DNA of 64,000 nt from Maribacter_C sp947494565 (lineage in GTDB: Bacteria > Bacteroidota > Bacteroidia > Flavobacteriales > Flavobacteriaceae): the NCBI RefSeq assembly GCF_047345415.1, contig NZ_JBLFEP010000001.1, positions 620,001 through 684,000 on the forward strand. Direction: 5' to 3'. Positions 8,032-17,256 of this stretch are shown piece after piece (position 1 is the stretch's first letter; the number at the start of each line of letters is the position of its first letter). Below the pieces are notes generated by a model. The model did no database searches. It worked only from the letters and a program-made list of their open reading frames with translations, and was not told where the DNA came from. The translations under genes were made by a program, and so were the position numbers.

Positions 8032-11000
8032 TTTTTTCCATAAGGCGTATCAACTGATTTCCCAAAAGAAAGGGCTGAGCTTTTTCGCTCTCCTATTGAT
8101 CGCATCTCTGCTAGCGGGCATCATTTCAAGAATCGCATTCGACGATGATATCAGCTCATTGATTCCCGAAAGCGAGGAGTCGAAAAGGACGCAGGAAATT
8201 CTAAAATCGATTGCCTTCACCGATAAGGTAATCGTCAATATTCACCGCGACGACGATACCTCGGTAGAGGAACTTACACAATACGCCACCGATTTCTTGG
8301 ATACCCTTCAGAACGAAGGTGCGCCTTATATTAAAAGAATTCAGGGAAAATTACATGAAGAAGACCTGCCCAACACCTTGAATTTGGTCTACAAAAACCT
8401 TCCCCTTTATCTAGAGGAAGCCGATTATGAGGCTCTTGCACAACAACTATCGGCAGATAGCATTGCCCAACTAACCCAGCAGCATTACCGTACCTTGATC
8501 TCGCCATCCGGAATCATCGCTTCGAAAACCATTCGAAAAGACCCCCTCGGACTTTCATTCATAGCCCTAAAAAAATTGCAGCAACTCGGTATTGCCGAGG
8601 ATTTTCACCTGAAGGATGGGTTTGTCATCGATCAAGAAGAAAAAAACATCCTGTTGTTCATCACCCCGGTCTTCGCCTCTGGTGAAACCGATAAGAACAC
8701 CCCTTTTGTTTCGCAGCTGTACGACCTAAAAGCCCAACTTCAGAAAACCTATGGAGACCAAGTTTCGGTAGACTATTTCGGGGCGGCCCTAGTAGCGGTA
8801 GCCAACGCAAAACAGATTAAAAAGGATGTACAAATTACGGCTTCGATCGCCCTGATCGTACTCTTCATCCTTTTGATCCTTTTTTATCGCAAATTGAGCC
8901 TTCCGTTGATCCTGTTCTTGCCCACCGTTTTCGGAGGATTGTTATCTGTTGCTATCTTGGTCTTGTTACGAGAAAAAATATCGGCAATCTCACTGGGCAT
9001 TGGATCGGTGTTGTTGGGAGTCACCTTGGATTATTCATTGCACATTCTCACCCATATTCGAAACGGCAAATCGCTCAAAAGTCTTTTCCATGAAGTGACG
9101 CCGTCTATTCTCATGAGCAGTCTCACTACGGCTTCTGCCTTTTTATGTCTGCTTTTCTTGAAATCACAGGCGTTACAAGATTTGGGGATTTTCGCCGCTA
9201 TCAGTGTGTTGGGAGCTTCCGTCTTTGCCCTTCTGTTCATTCCTCAGGCATACCGCCTCCACCCAAAGCATGCGAACAAAAGAACGCTGTTGGACCGCTT
9301 GGCCGAATATAAACTGCACCAAAACAAATGGGTTATCGCCGGTTTGGCCATCCTATCGATCACAAGCATGCTCACCTACAAAAACATCACGTTCAACAAA
9401 GATATTGCTAAGTTGAACTATGAATCAGAGGTCTTGATACAGGCGCGGGAAAGATTAGAGGCACTTACCGATATCGAATCCAAATCAGTGTACTTGGCCA
9501 CCTATGGATCGGAGCAAGAAAACGTTTTAAGGCAAAATGATGCCTTATATGAAAAGCTTAAATCGCTGAAAAGCACCGGAGAAATCATCAGTTACACCTC
9601 AATTGGCGGCCTTTTGCCTTCCCAAGAGCGCCAAACCGAAAAAATTGCACTTTGGAACGACTTCTGGAGCACCGATAAAATCGAAACCGTCAAAAAAAAC
9701 TTTGTTGAAAGTGGTACAACCCTCGGATTTAAGGAAAATACCTTTGCTCCGTTCTACGCACTATTGAATTCAGAATTCAATCCAATACACCAAACTGACG
9801 TGAGTGAATTAGCGTCTTTTGCTATCGAAGATTTTCTCGTTTCCGACACTAGCAATACGACCATCACCTCCCTTATCAAAGTGGATGACGCCAAATTGGA
9901 GCGCGTAAGAGCCTCTTTTGAAAATGTTTCGCAAACCCTGTTAATAGATAGAAAACAGGTGAATGAAACCTTTTTAGGAAGCCTCAAAAATGACTTTAAT
10001 CGTCTGATTTGGTACTCGCTTATCGCCGTCGTACTATTGTTGACTTTATTTTACCGTAGCACTTCCTTGCTATTGATAACGGCCATACCCCTGTTTTTAA
10101 GTTGGTTTTTAACCATCGGGGTCTTAGCTTTTTTTAAGATCGAATTCAACATTTTCAATAGCATCGTTTCCAGTTTTATTTTTGGACTAGGGGTCGATTA
10201 CAGTATTTTCATCACAAATGGATTACTAGCAGAGTACCGAACAGGAGAAAAAACCTTGGCCACTCACAAGACCTCGATTATCCTTTCCGTGCTCACCACG
10301 CTTCTAGGAATTGGAGTGCTGGTTTTCGCCAAACATCCAGCACTGTATTCCGTATCCATAGTGTGTATCATCGGTATTCTATCGGCGGCCTTGGTCTCCT
10401 TTACCATACAGCCTTTACTCTTTCATCTTTTTATAGGAAATACGAACAAAAGACCGATTCGCCCTCGGGTTCTTGCCCATTCCCTGGTATCGTTTGGCTA
10501 TTTTGATTTAGGAGGCATACTACTTTCGGCATATGCTTGGATTATCATGAAAATCAATCCGAAAGCCCATTTGAAAAAGCAGATGGGACTACATCAGGTG
10601 GTTTCGAAATTTATGAAATCGGTCTTGTACACCAATCCTTTTCTCTCCAAAAAAGTAGTCAACGAACACGGAGAAACGTTCAAAAAACCAGCGATGTTCA
10701 TTGCCAACCACACCTCGTTTCTAGATATTCTGGCGATGGGCATGCTGACTCCGAAACTCATTTATCTGGTCAAAGATCATGTGTACAACTCCCCCACTGT
10801 AGGCAGTGCTGCCAAGCTTCATGGAGCGTATCCTGTTTCGGGCGGTGTCGAAAACGGCGAAGAATTTCTTCAACATAAAGTTACCCAAGGGTTTTCAATC
10901 GTTGCTTTTCCGGAAGGCGCACGCTCTTCTACCAATAAAGTACATCGTTTTCATAAAGGAGCCTTTTACCTTGCCGAGCGGTTAGGGTTGGATATTGTTC

Positions 11001-11707
11001 CGGTAATGATCCATGGCGGGGCGGAAGTATCCCCCAAGGGAAGCTTTGTCATTCGGGATGGGAGTTTTACCGTAGAGATCCTACCGCGAATCAAAGCTGG
11101 TGATACTACCTTCGGCGGCAGCTATCGCGAACGTCCGAAGCTTTTTGGTCGATACTTTCGAGATGCGTTTCGAAAGATGCGCAATCGGCTGGAAGGGAAA
11201 ACCTACTGGCATCAGCTTATATTGCAAAATTATAGGCATAAAGGCAATTTGTTTTACAAGGGGGTCAAACAAGACCTGAAAGTGAATGGGGATACCTACA
11301 AAACACTGCTCACGTATTTGGGAGAAAAAGAAACGATAATCCATATCTCGGCCGATTGGGGTCAATTCGATTTGCTAATGGCCCTGGACTCCATAGATCG
11401 AAGAATCCATTGCTTTTTGGCAGACCGAGAAGCACAGGCCATCTTAAAGAACAATTACCTCACTCATCAATATAGTAAAATCAAGGTATTCGACAACATC
11501 CCCGAAGTGATGGCACAAAAAGCCAATGTGCTCATCATTGATACAACAGCATTTGACTTAGGTGACCTCCTCAATGGAGAATTGGATGAAATTACTATCT
11601 TGATACTTCTTAAGAGGGCCAAGGAAAGTAGTTTGGAAGCTGCAGTGAACCTAGGGTTCGTGCCACAAGAAATGCACGATTCCTTCGCGCTATTAAAACG
11701 AATATAA
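8024..11707 (+). CDS. MMPL/RND-type exporter fused to PlsC-type acyltransferase
   Basis: A 1227-residue fusion. It begins with an RND/MMPL-type permease: TM1 at about 16-36, a large periplasmic loop, a block of helices at about 265-415, TM7 near 435, a second loop, and helices at about 675-845. Residues about 850-1090 are a lysophospholipid-acyltransferase domain with NHTSFLD (His896, Asp901) and FPEGARSS. The last 120 residues look like a degenerate Rossmann or methyltransferase-like segment (IIHISADWGQFDLLMALDSI). In proteobacterial aryl-polyene loci the exporter (ApeM) and acyltransferase are separate genes. Here synthesis of the lipid anchor and export are joined in one chain. Confidence 0.88.
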   Translation: MGNFFHKAYQLISQKKGLSFFALLLIASLLAGIISRIAFDDDISSLIPESEESKRTQEILKSIAFTDKVIVNIHRDDDTSVEELTQYATDFLDTLQNEGAPYIKRIQGKLHEEDLPNTLNLVYKNLPLYLEEADYEALAQQLSADSIAQLTQQHYRTLISPSGIIASKTIRKDPLGLSFIALKKLQQLGIAEDFHLKDGFVIDQEEKNILLFITPVFASGETDKNTPFVSQLYDLKAQLQKTYGDQVSVDYFGAALVAVANAKQIKKDVQITASIALIVLFILLILFYRKLSLPLILFLPTVFGGLLSVAILVLLREKISAISLGIGSVLLGVTLDYSLHILTHIRNGKSLKSLFHEVTPSILMSSLTTASAFLCLLFLKSQALQDLGIFAAISVLGASVFALLFIPQAYRLHPKHANKRTLLDRLAEYKLHQNKWVIAGLAILSITSMLTYKNITFNKDIAKLNYESEVLIQARERLEALTDIESKSVYLATYGSEQENVLRQNDALYEKLKSLKSTGEIISYTSIGGLLPSQERQTEKIALWNDFWSTDKIETVKKNFVESGTTLGFKENTFAPFYALLNSEFNPIHQTDVSELASFAIEDFLVSDTSNTTITSLIKVDDAKLERVRASFENVSQTLLIDRKQVNETFLGSLKNDFNRLIWYSLIAVVLLLTLFYRSTSLLLITAIPLFLSWFLTIGVLAFFKIEFNIFNSIVSSFIFGLGVDYSIFITNGLLAEYRTGEKTLATHKTSIILSVLTTLLGIGVLVFAKHPALYSVSIVCIIGILSAALVSFTIQPLLFHLFIGNTNKRPIRPRVLAHSLVSFGYFDLGGILLSAYAWIIMKINPKAHLKKQMGLHQVVSKFMKSVLYTNPFLSKKVVNEHGETFKKPAMFIANHTSFLDILAMGMLTPKLIYLVKDHVYNSPTVGSAAKLHGAYPVSGGVENGEEFLQHKVTQGFSIVAFPEGARSSTNKVHRFHKGAFYLAERLGLDIVPVMIHGGAEVSPKGSFVIRDGSFTVEILPRIKAGDTTFGGSYRERPKLFGRYFRDAFRKMRNRLEGKTYWHQLILQNYRHKGNLFYKGVKQDLKVNGDTYKTLLTYLGEKETIIHISADWGQFDLLMALDSIDRRIHCFLADREAQAILKNNYLTHQYSKIKVFDNIPEVMAQKANVLIIDTTAFDLGDLLNGELDEITILILLKRAKESSLEAAVNLGFVPQEMHDSFALLKRI

Positions 11708-11714
11708 GCCTCAT

Positions 11715-13256
11715 ATGAAGACATATTACGACGTTGTAATCATTGGTAGTGGCATGGGGGGCTTGGTAGCGGCGAATATCCTTGCACGTGAAGGGCGCAG
11801 CGTATGTGTACTTGAAAAGAACAATCAATTCGGCGGAAACCTGCAGACCTTTGTACGGGAACGAACTATTTTCGACACAGGGGTACATTATATCGGCGGC
11901 CTATCGGAAGGCCAAAACCTATATCGCTATTTCGACTACCTTGGTATTTTAGAGGGGTTGGAATTCAAACAGCTCAATACCGATGGTTTCGATATTATCA
12001 CTTTTGACAATGACCCCATGGAGTATCCACATGCTCAGGGCTACGATAATTTCAGAAAGCAATTGGTCGAAAGGTTTCCCGATGAGGAAAAGGCCATTCA
12101 GACCTATTGTGACAAACTTCAAGAAATCTGTACAAAGTTTCCGCTTTATAACGTCGAAAACGGAAAACCGTATAGCAACGATCCCGATATTTTTCAGCAG
12201 TCCGCAAAAGACTTCATCGACTCGATTACGGATAATGAAAAACTCCGCGCTGTATTAGGTGGGTCAAACTTGTTATATGCCGGGGAACCGGACAGAACCC
12301 CGATTTATGTGCATGCACTTTCGTGCAACTCCTATATCGAAAGTGCCTACCGCTGTGCCGATGGCGGGAGTCAAATTACCAAACTGCTCATCAGAAAATT
12401 GAAAGAACACGGGGGCGAGGCCTTTAAGCACAGTGAGGTAGTCGATATTGAATGTGTTGACAAACAAATCGTTTCGGTAAAGACGGCAAAAGGCGATGTG
12501 GTTTTAGGTGAACATTTCATTTCGAACATCGAACCAAAGCACACCTTAACATTGGTGGGGGAAGAGCACTTTAGAAAAGCGTATACGAGGCGCATCCAAG
12601 AGTTAGAGAGTACCATTTCGGCTTTTAGCATTCACATTGTATTGAAACCCGAGACCTTCAAATACCTCAACAAGAATTACTATCATTTCAAGGATCATCG
12701 AAGCATCTGGAAAGCGCATGAGTATACAGAGGATAGCTGGCCCGAAACCTATATGCTCTCCATGGGCGCTCGTAAAAACCAAGGCGAATGGGGCGACCAA
12801 CTAACGGCCATTACGTACATGCGCTATGAAGAAGTAGCACAATGGGAAGATACCTTCAATACGGTAGCCCATAAAAACAGTCGGGGCCAAACCTATGAGC
12901 AATTCAAGCTGGAAAAAGCGGAGTTGTTTGTTCAGGAATTGGAAAAGAAGTTTCCGAATATCAGGGCTTGTATACAAAGTGTTCACACGTCCACTCCACT
13001 TTCCTATCGCGATTATATCGGATGCAATCAAGGGTCGATGTACGGGTATGTGAAAGACGTGAACAATCCATTAAAAGCCTTTATTTCGGCAAGAACCAAA
13101 ATCCCCAATCTCTATTTTACCGGACAGAGCTTAAATATGCATGGTATTTTAGGAGTCACCATAAGTGGGGTCGTGACCTGTTCGGAAATACTGGGCAGTG
13201 AATATATTATCAATAAGATAAATACCAGAGAGAAGAAACAAAAAGCAATAGTGTAA
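11715..13256 (+). CDS. FAD-dependent oxidoreductase, phytoene-desaturase/retinol-saturase family
   Basis: A 513-residue flavoenzyme. The N-terminal dinucleotide-binding motif is VVIIGSGMGGLVAANILA…VCVLEKNNQFGGN, and the C-terminal FAD contact is typical (NLYFTGQSLNMHGILGVTISG). This is the signature of the phytoene desaturase / all-trans-retinol saturase / carotenoid isomerase superfamily. In this locus it probably modifies the conjugated polyene or its aromatic head; no carotenoid genes lie nearby. It begins 7 bases after the exporter and its TAA overlaps the next ATG by one base. Confidence 0.87.
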   Translation: MKTYYDVVIIGSGMGGLVAANILAREGRSVCVLEKNNQFGGNLQTFVRERTIFDTGVHYIGGLSEGQNLYRYFDYLGILEGLEFKQLNTDGFDIITFDNDPMEYPHAQGYDNFRKQLVERFPDEEKAIQTYCDKLQEICTKFPLYNVENGKPYSNDPDIFQQSAKDFIDSITDNEKLRAVLGGSNLLYAGEPDRTPIYVHALSCNSYIESAYRCADGGSQITKLLIRKLKEHGGEAFKHSEVVDIECVDKQIVSVKTAKGDVVLGEHFISNIEPKHTLTLVGEEHFRKAYTRRIQELESTISAFSIHIVLKPETFKYLNKNYYHFKDHRSIWKAHEYTEDSWPETYMLSMGARKNQGEWGDQLTAITYMRYEEVAQWEDTFNTVAHKNSRGQTYEQFKLEKAELFVQELEKKFPNIRACIQSVHTSTPLSYRDYIGCNQGSMYGYVKDVNNPLKAFISARTKIPNLYFTGQSLNMHGILGVTISGVVTCSEILGSEYIINKINTREKKQKAIV

Positions 13257-14128
13257 TGGGACAATTTGCAGTCGCCCCGATACGGCGAGTCGAAAACATC
13301 TCGAAACAAGACTTTATCGAGCACTACTACAAACCTCAAAAACCAGTGCTTATTTCGGGCCTGACCAAGAACTGGCCGGCCTACGAAAAATGGACACTCG
13401 ACTATATTCAAGAAAGGGCAGGCGACCAAATCGTTCCCCTATACAACAATGAACCGGCCAAGGGAAATGAAAGCGTCTACGCCCCTAAAAAAGAAATGAA
13501 GCTGGCGGATTATATCGAAATCCTGAAAACCCAACCGACCGACCTCCGAATTTTCTTTTATGAAATACTGAAAAAAATGCCCGAACTTTTGAATGATTTC
13601 GAGTATCCCGATATCGGTTTGAAGTTCTTCAAAAAGTTGCCGGCACTTTTTTTTGGAGGAGGGGAATCGAAAGTGTTCATGCACTATGATATTGATTTAC
13701 CCGACAGTATGCACTTTCATTTTGATGGGCATAAGCGTGTGACCCTATTCTCCCCTGAACAGACCAAATTTCTGTACCGGGTGCCGTTCGCTATCCATAA
13801 TCTGGAATCCATCGATATGGACAATCCTGATTTTGACACCTACCCCGCTCTGAAATATGCCAAGGGAATCCAAGCTGAAATGAAGCATGGAGATGCGCTA
13901 TACATGCCCAGCGGATATTGGCATTATATCAAATATCTTGATGGGGGCTTTTCCATGACCTTACGGGCCTTGCCCCGCAGTCCGAAACGTTTCCTAAATA
14001 TGCTGTCAAATGTGCTTATCATGAGGAATTTCGATAATTTTACACGGAAGTATCGGGGTCAAAAATGGCTGGACTATAAAGATGAACTCGCCATTAAACG
14101 AACGGAGCGGAATTTAAAACGTCTTTAG
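13256..14128 (+). CDS. JmjC/cupin-8-like Fe(II)/2-oxoglutarate oxygenase
   Basis: A 290-residue cupin-like protein of the FIH/JmjC class. The probable metal triad is His143 and Asp145 (MHYDIDLPD) and His223 (MPSGYWHYI), and FHFDGHKRVTLFSP continues the barrel. An N-terminal KPVLISGLTKNWPAYEKW stretch (about 29-46) is the standard opening of this family. It may hydroxylate the pigment, its head group or a carrier protein. It is coupled to the FAD enzyme by a 1-base overlap (TAATG). The fold assignment is strong, the substrate unknown. Confidence 0.85.
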   Translation: MGQFAVAPIRRVENISKQDFIEHYYKPQKPVLISGLTKNWPAYEKWTLDYIQERAGDQIVPLYNNEPAKGNESVYAPKKEMKLADYIEILKTQPTDLRIFFYEILKKMPELLNDFEYPDIGLKFFKKLPALFFGGGESKVFMHYDIDLPDSMHFHFDGHKRVTLFSPEQTKFLYRVPFAIHNLESIDMDNPDFDTYPALKYAKGIQAEMKHGDALYMPSGYWHYIKYLDGGFSMTLRALPRSPKRFLNMLSNVLIMRNFDNFTRKYRGQKWLDYKDELAIKRTERNLKRL

Positions 14129-14198
14129 ATACGCTCAAGATTTGATGAACCTAGCGGTAAATGTATTTCGACCTCACCATTCGGTGAAAGCACGACAC

Positions 14199-15875
14199 AT
14201 GATCATAAAAAAAATTACTAAAACGGTTTTTGTAGGTTCGGGACTATTCCTGATGTTAAATGCATGTGGAATTTCAAAGGGGCTCGAAAACAGACCGAAT
14301 ATTGCGGCTTATGATACGACACTTCCAGAGCGCGAGCAACTTTCGGATTCCTCCTTCACGATAGGACCTAATTTTATCACCAAGAACGAACGAGGGCTTT
14401 GGGAAATGTATGTCAAGGGTAACCCCATGCAATTGGGCTTACGCCAAGGTGCTTTGAGTCAAGAGCTGTTCAACCAGCAGGAGGCGGTTTTCCTAAAAAA
14501 AATCGATGAGCTCGTTCCTTCAAAAGGCTATCAAAACATACTTCGCAAATTTCTGGCCTGGTTCAATCGCAAGGTTTACCTGCACATCGATGAACAATAC
14601 AAGACCGAAATTTATGGCATCTCCAAATACGCTTCTCCCGACTATGATTATATCGCGGAAGAGTACCCGCGGGTACTCTACTTTCACGGAGCGCATGATA
14701 TCGGACACGCCTTGCAAGATTTGGCACTGGTCGGCTGTTCCTCTTTTGCCTCTTGGGGAGAACATACTAAGGATGGCAAATTGCTGATTGGTCGAAACTT
14801 TGATTTCTATGCTGGGGATGCCTTTGCCAAAAACAAGATTGTCGCTTTTATCGAGCCTGAAGACGGATACAACTTCATGTCGGTCACTTGGGGCGGTATG
14901 ATCGGTGTCGTATCGGGAATGAACGATCAGGGGCTAACGGTCACCATCAATGCCGGAAAATCACAGTTCCCACTCGTCGCGAAGACTCCGGTATCGCTCG
15001 TGACCCGTGAAATATTACAATATGCTTCCACTATCGAAGAGGCGATTGCCATTGCCCGAAAACGGGAAGTCTTTGTCTCGGAATCCATTTTTGTGGGAAG
15101 TGCAAAGGATAAAAAAGCAGCCGTCATTGAAGTAGCCCCGAAAAATTTCGGCGTATATGAGGTACCGAACGCAAACCAGCAGTTGATATGCTCCAATCAT
15201 TTTCAAAGCGAAGCCTATGCCGATGACAAGAAGAATCAGCGGCATATTTTAGAAAGTCATTCTCAATACCGGTATGAACGTATGGAAGAACTGCTCGAAG
15301 AAGCCGAAAAGGTTACTCCTGAGACCGTGGTCTCCATTCTCCGAAACCGAGAGGGACTGGCCGAAAAGGAAATCGGATATGGCAATGAAAAGGCCCTCAA
15401 TCAAATGCTGGCACATCATGGCATTGTATTTCAGCCTGAGGATTTATTGGTCTGGGTATCGAGCAACCCCTACCAAATGGGGGAATTTGTGGCCTATGAC
15501 CTAAAGGAAGTCTTTTCCAAACGTACGGGAGTCCATAAATCAGTTGCCAAGACAGAGTTGAATATTGCAGAGGATCCTTTTTTGCATACGGAAACCTATC
15601 GCAACTATGAGCGCTATCGCGCACTTCGAAATGAAATCGAACAGGCAATTGCAAACGAAGCGCATCTGGCACAAGACCTCCTTTCCGAATTTACGGCCTT
15701 AAACCCCGAGTATTGGGAAGCGCATTACCTTGTGGGCACCTATAATTTGGAAAAGGGATACGACAGGGTCGCCTTAGACGCATTTTTGGAAGCCAAATCG
15801 AAAGAAATCACTACTTTGCCAGACCGTGAACGCGTAGAAAAGCAGATTCGAAAATTGAGCAGAAGACTGAAGTAA
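14199..15875 (+). CDS. C45-family Ntn-hydrolase (acyl-CoA:6-APA acyltransferase-like) lipoprotein
   Basis: A 558-residue protein from ATG 14199, chosen because it yields a signal ending LFLMLNAC, a plausible lipobox; in-frame starts at 14142/14145 would add up to 19 residues. The Ntn-hydrolase core contains the likely autoprocessing nucleophile Cys180 (LALVGCSSFASWG) and GRNFDFY…, TVTINAG, as in the C45 family (penicillin acyltransferase/acid ceramidase-like amidases). The last 60 residues look TPR-like. It is probably periplasmic or outer-membrane, forming or breaking an amide or ester on the finished lipid. A TAATG overlap couples it to the adenylating enzyme. Confidence 0.83.
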   Translation: MIIKKITKTVFVGSGLFLMLNACGISKGLENRPNIAAYDTTLPEREQLSDSSFTIGPNFITKNERGLWEMYVKGNPMQLGLRQGALSQELFNQQEAVFLKKIDELVPSKGYQNILRKFLAWFNRKVYLHIDEQYKTEIYGISKYASPDYDYIAEEYPRVLYFHGAHDIGHALQDLALVGCSSFASWGEHTKDGKLLIGRNFDFYAGDAFAKNKIVAFIEPEDGYNFMSVTWGGMIGVVSGMNDQGLTVTINAGKSQFPLVAKTPVSLVTREILQYASTIEEAIAIARKREVFVSESIFVGSAKDKKAAVIEVAPKNFGVYEVPNANQQLICSNHFQSEAYADDKKNQRHILESHSQYRYERMEELLEEAEKVTPETVVSILRNREGLAEKEIGYGNEKALNQMLAHHGIVFQPEDLLVWVSSNPYQMGEFVAYDLKEVFSKRTGVHKSVAKTELNIAEDPFLHTETYRNYERYRALRNEIEQAIANEAHLAQDLLSEFTALNPEYWEAHYLVGTYNLEKGYDRVALDAFLEAKSKEITTLPDRERVEKQIRKLSRRLK

Positions 15876-17161
15876 TGATTCCAGAAATAGAAAAGGCAAC
15901 CCCTCAAGAAATCCAAGCTTTTCAAGAAGGTAAATTGAAAGAACTTATCGCGTATCTTTCCGAAAACTCTCCCTATTATCGTCGTGTTTTTCGAAACCAT
16001 AAAATCAGTACATCGGATATCAATACCCTATCGGATTTGACTAAAATCCCGGTAACGACCAAAGAACAACTACAACACCACAACGACGATTTCTTCTGTG
16101 TGACCAAATCAAAGATCATTGATTTCGTGACTACCTCCGGAACCTTAGGAGAGCCTGTCACCGTGGGTTTAACGGATAAAGACTTAGATCGTCTGGCGTA
16201 TAATGAGGCCATCTCATTTGCCTGTGCGGGAATTCAAGAAGATGATATTCTACAACTGACGACGACGATAGATCGTAGGTTCATGGCCGGACTCGCTTAC
16301 TTTTTAGGAGTGCGTAAGCTAGGCGCGGGTATCGTCCGTGTTGGGGCAGGTATTCCTGAACTGCAGTGGGACAGCATCCAAAAATTTAAGCCTACCTATC
16401 TCATCGTAGTCCCATCGTTTCTTTTAAAATTGATCCAATATGCAGAAGCGCATGGCATAGCGCTTGACACCTCCGGAATCAAAGGAGCGATCTGCATAGG
16501 GGAGTCCCTCAGAAATCAAGACTTTTCGTTGAATGTACTGGCCGAAAAGATTCGATCCAAATGGAATATCGAATTGTACTCCACCTATGCCTCCACCGAA
16601 ATGAGCACGGCCTTTACCGAATGTTCCGAACAGCGTGGGGGGCATCATCATCCTGAATTGATCATCACGGAAATCTTGGATGAGCACGATCGGCCTGTTC
16701 CTCCAGGCGAGGAAGGGGAATTGGTCATTACCACCTTAGGGGTCGAGGCCATGCCTTTATTACGTTTCAAAACGGGAGATATTGTAGCGGCCCACCATAC
16801 GCCATGTGGCTGCGGAAGGAATACATTGCGTTTGGGTCCGGTGGTGGGCCGTAAAAAGCAAATGATCAAGTACAAGGGCACTACTCTTTATCCTCCTGCG
16901 ATGGGTAATCTGTTGAATGACTTTAGTGAAGTGAAGAGCCATGTCGTAGAAATTTACCACAATGCCATCGGTACGGATGAAATCCTGATAAAGATATGCG
17001 CTCCGAAAGCCTCGGATACACTTCTTGCTCAAATCAGAGATCATTTCCGCTCTAAATTAAGGGTTAGTCCGACTATCGAACTCTGTTCTCGAGAGGAAAT
17101 CCAACAACTGCAGTTGTCTAAATTGGGGCGCAAACCGATAGGAGTAATTGATAGAAGGTAA
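15875..17161 (+). CDS. Phenylacetate-CoA-ligase-like adenylating enzyme
   Basis: A 428-residue ANL-superfamily enzyme of the PaaK type. Visible motifs are the P-loop TTSGTLGEPVTVG (about residues 85-97), YSTYASTEMSTAF (A5-like), GEEGELVITTLG, LRFKTGDIV and the C-terminal LGRKP with a probable catalytic lysine. It probably activates an aromatic acid (such as a hydroxycinnamate starter) or a fatty acid as an acyl-adenylate for transfer to a carrier protein or CoA. It is the last gene of the pigment locus, followed by a long inverted repeat. Confidence 0.86.
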   Translation: MIPEIEKATPQEIQAFQEGKLKELIAYLSENSPYYRRVFRNHKISTSDINTLSDLTKIPVTTKEQLQHHNDDFFCVTKSKIIDFVTTSGTLGEPVTVGLTDKDLDRLAYNEAISFACAGIQEDDILQLTTTIDRRFMAGLAYFLGVRKLGAGIVRVGAGIPELQWDSIQKFKPTYLIVVPSFLLKLIQYAEAHGIALDTSGIKGAICIGESLRNQDFSLNVLAEKIRSKWNIELYSTYASTEMSTAFTECSEQRGGHHHPELIITEILDEHDRPVPPGEEGELVITTLGVEAMPLLRFKTGDIVAAHHTPCGCGRNTLRLGPVVGRKKQMIKYKGTTLYPPAMGNLLNDFSEVKSHVVEIYHNAIGTDEILIKICAPKASDTLLAQIRDHFRSKLRVSPTIELCSREEIQQLQLSKLGRKPIGVIDRR

Positions 17162-17178
17162 AAGTACTACTGCGAAAT

Positions 17179-17252
17179 CCTTCGACTGCGCTCAGGATGA
17201 CATAGTGACCAAATTTGACTATTTCGAAATGTCAGTCTGAGCGCAGTCGAAG
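17179..17252. terminator. Long inverted repeat between convergent genes (bidirectional terminator, dispersed repeat family)
   Basis: Left arm 17179-17203 and right arm 17229-17252 pair over about 24 bases with two mismatches; the arm core is CTTCGACTGCGCTCAG. It sits between two convergent stops and should fold as a hairpin in both transcripts. The same core recurs at 22343-22360 and in altered form within leuS at 60689-60708, so it is a dispersed repeat serving as terminator here. Confidence 0.75.
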
Positions 17253-17256
17253 ACCT

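Noticed and set aside
11715..13256. Carotenoid desaturase of a carotenoid pathway
   Set aside because: No phytoene synthase, cyclase or ketolase is nearby; context is polyene pigment. Family is shared, but pathway is not.
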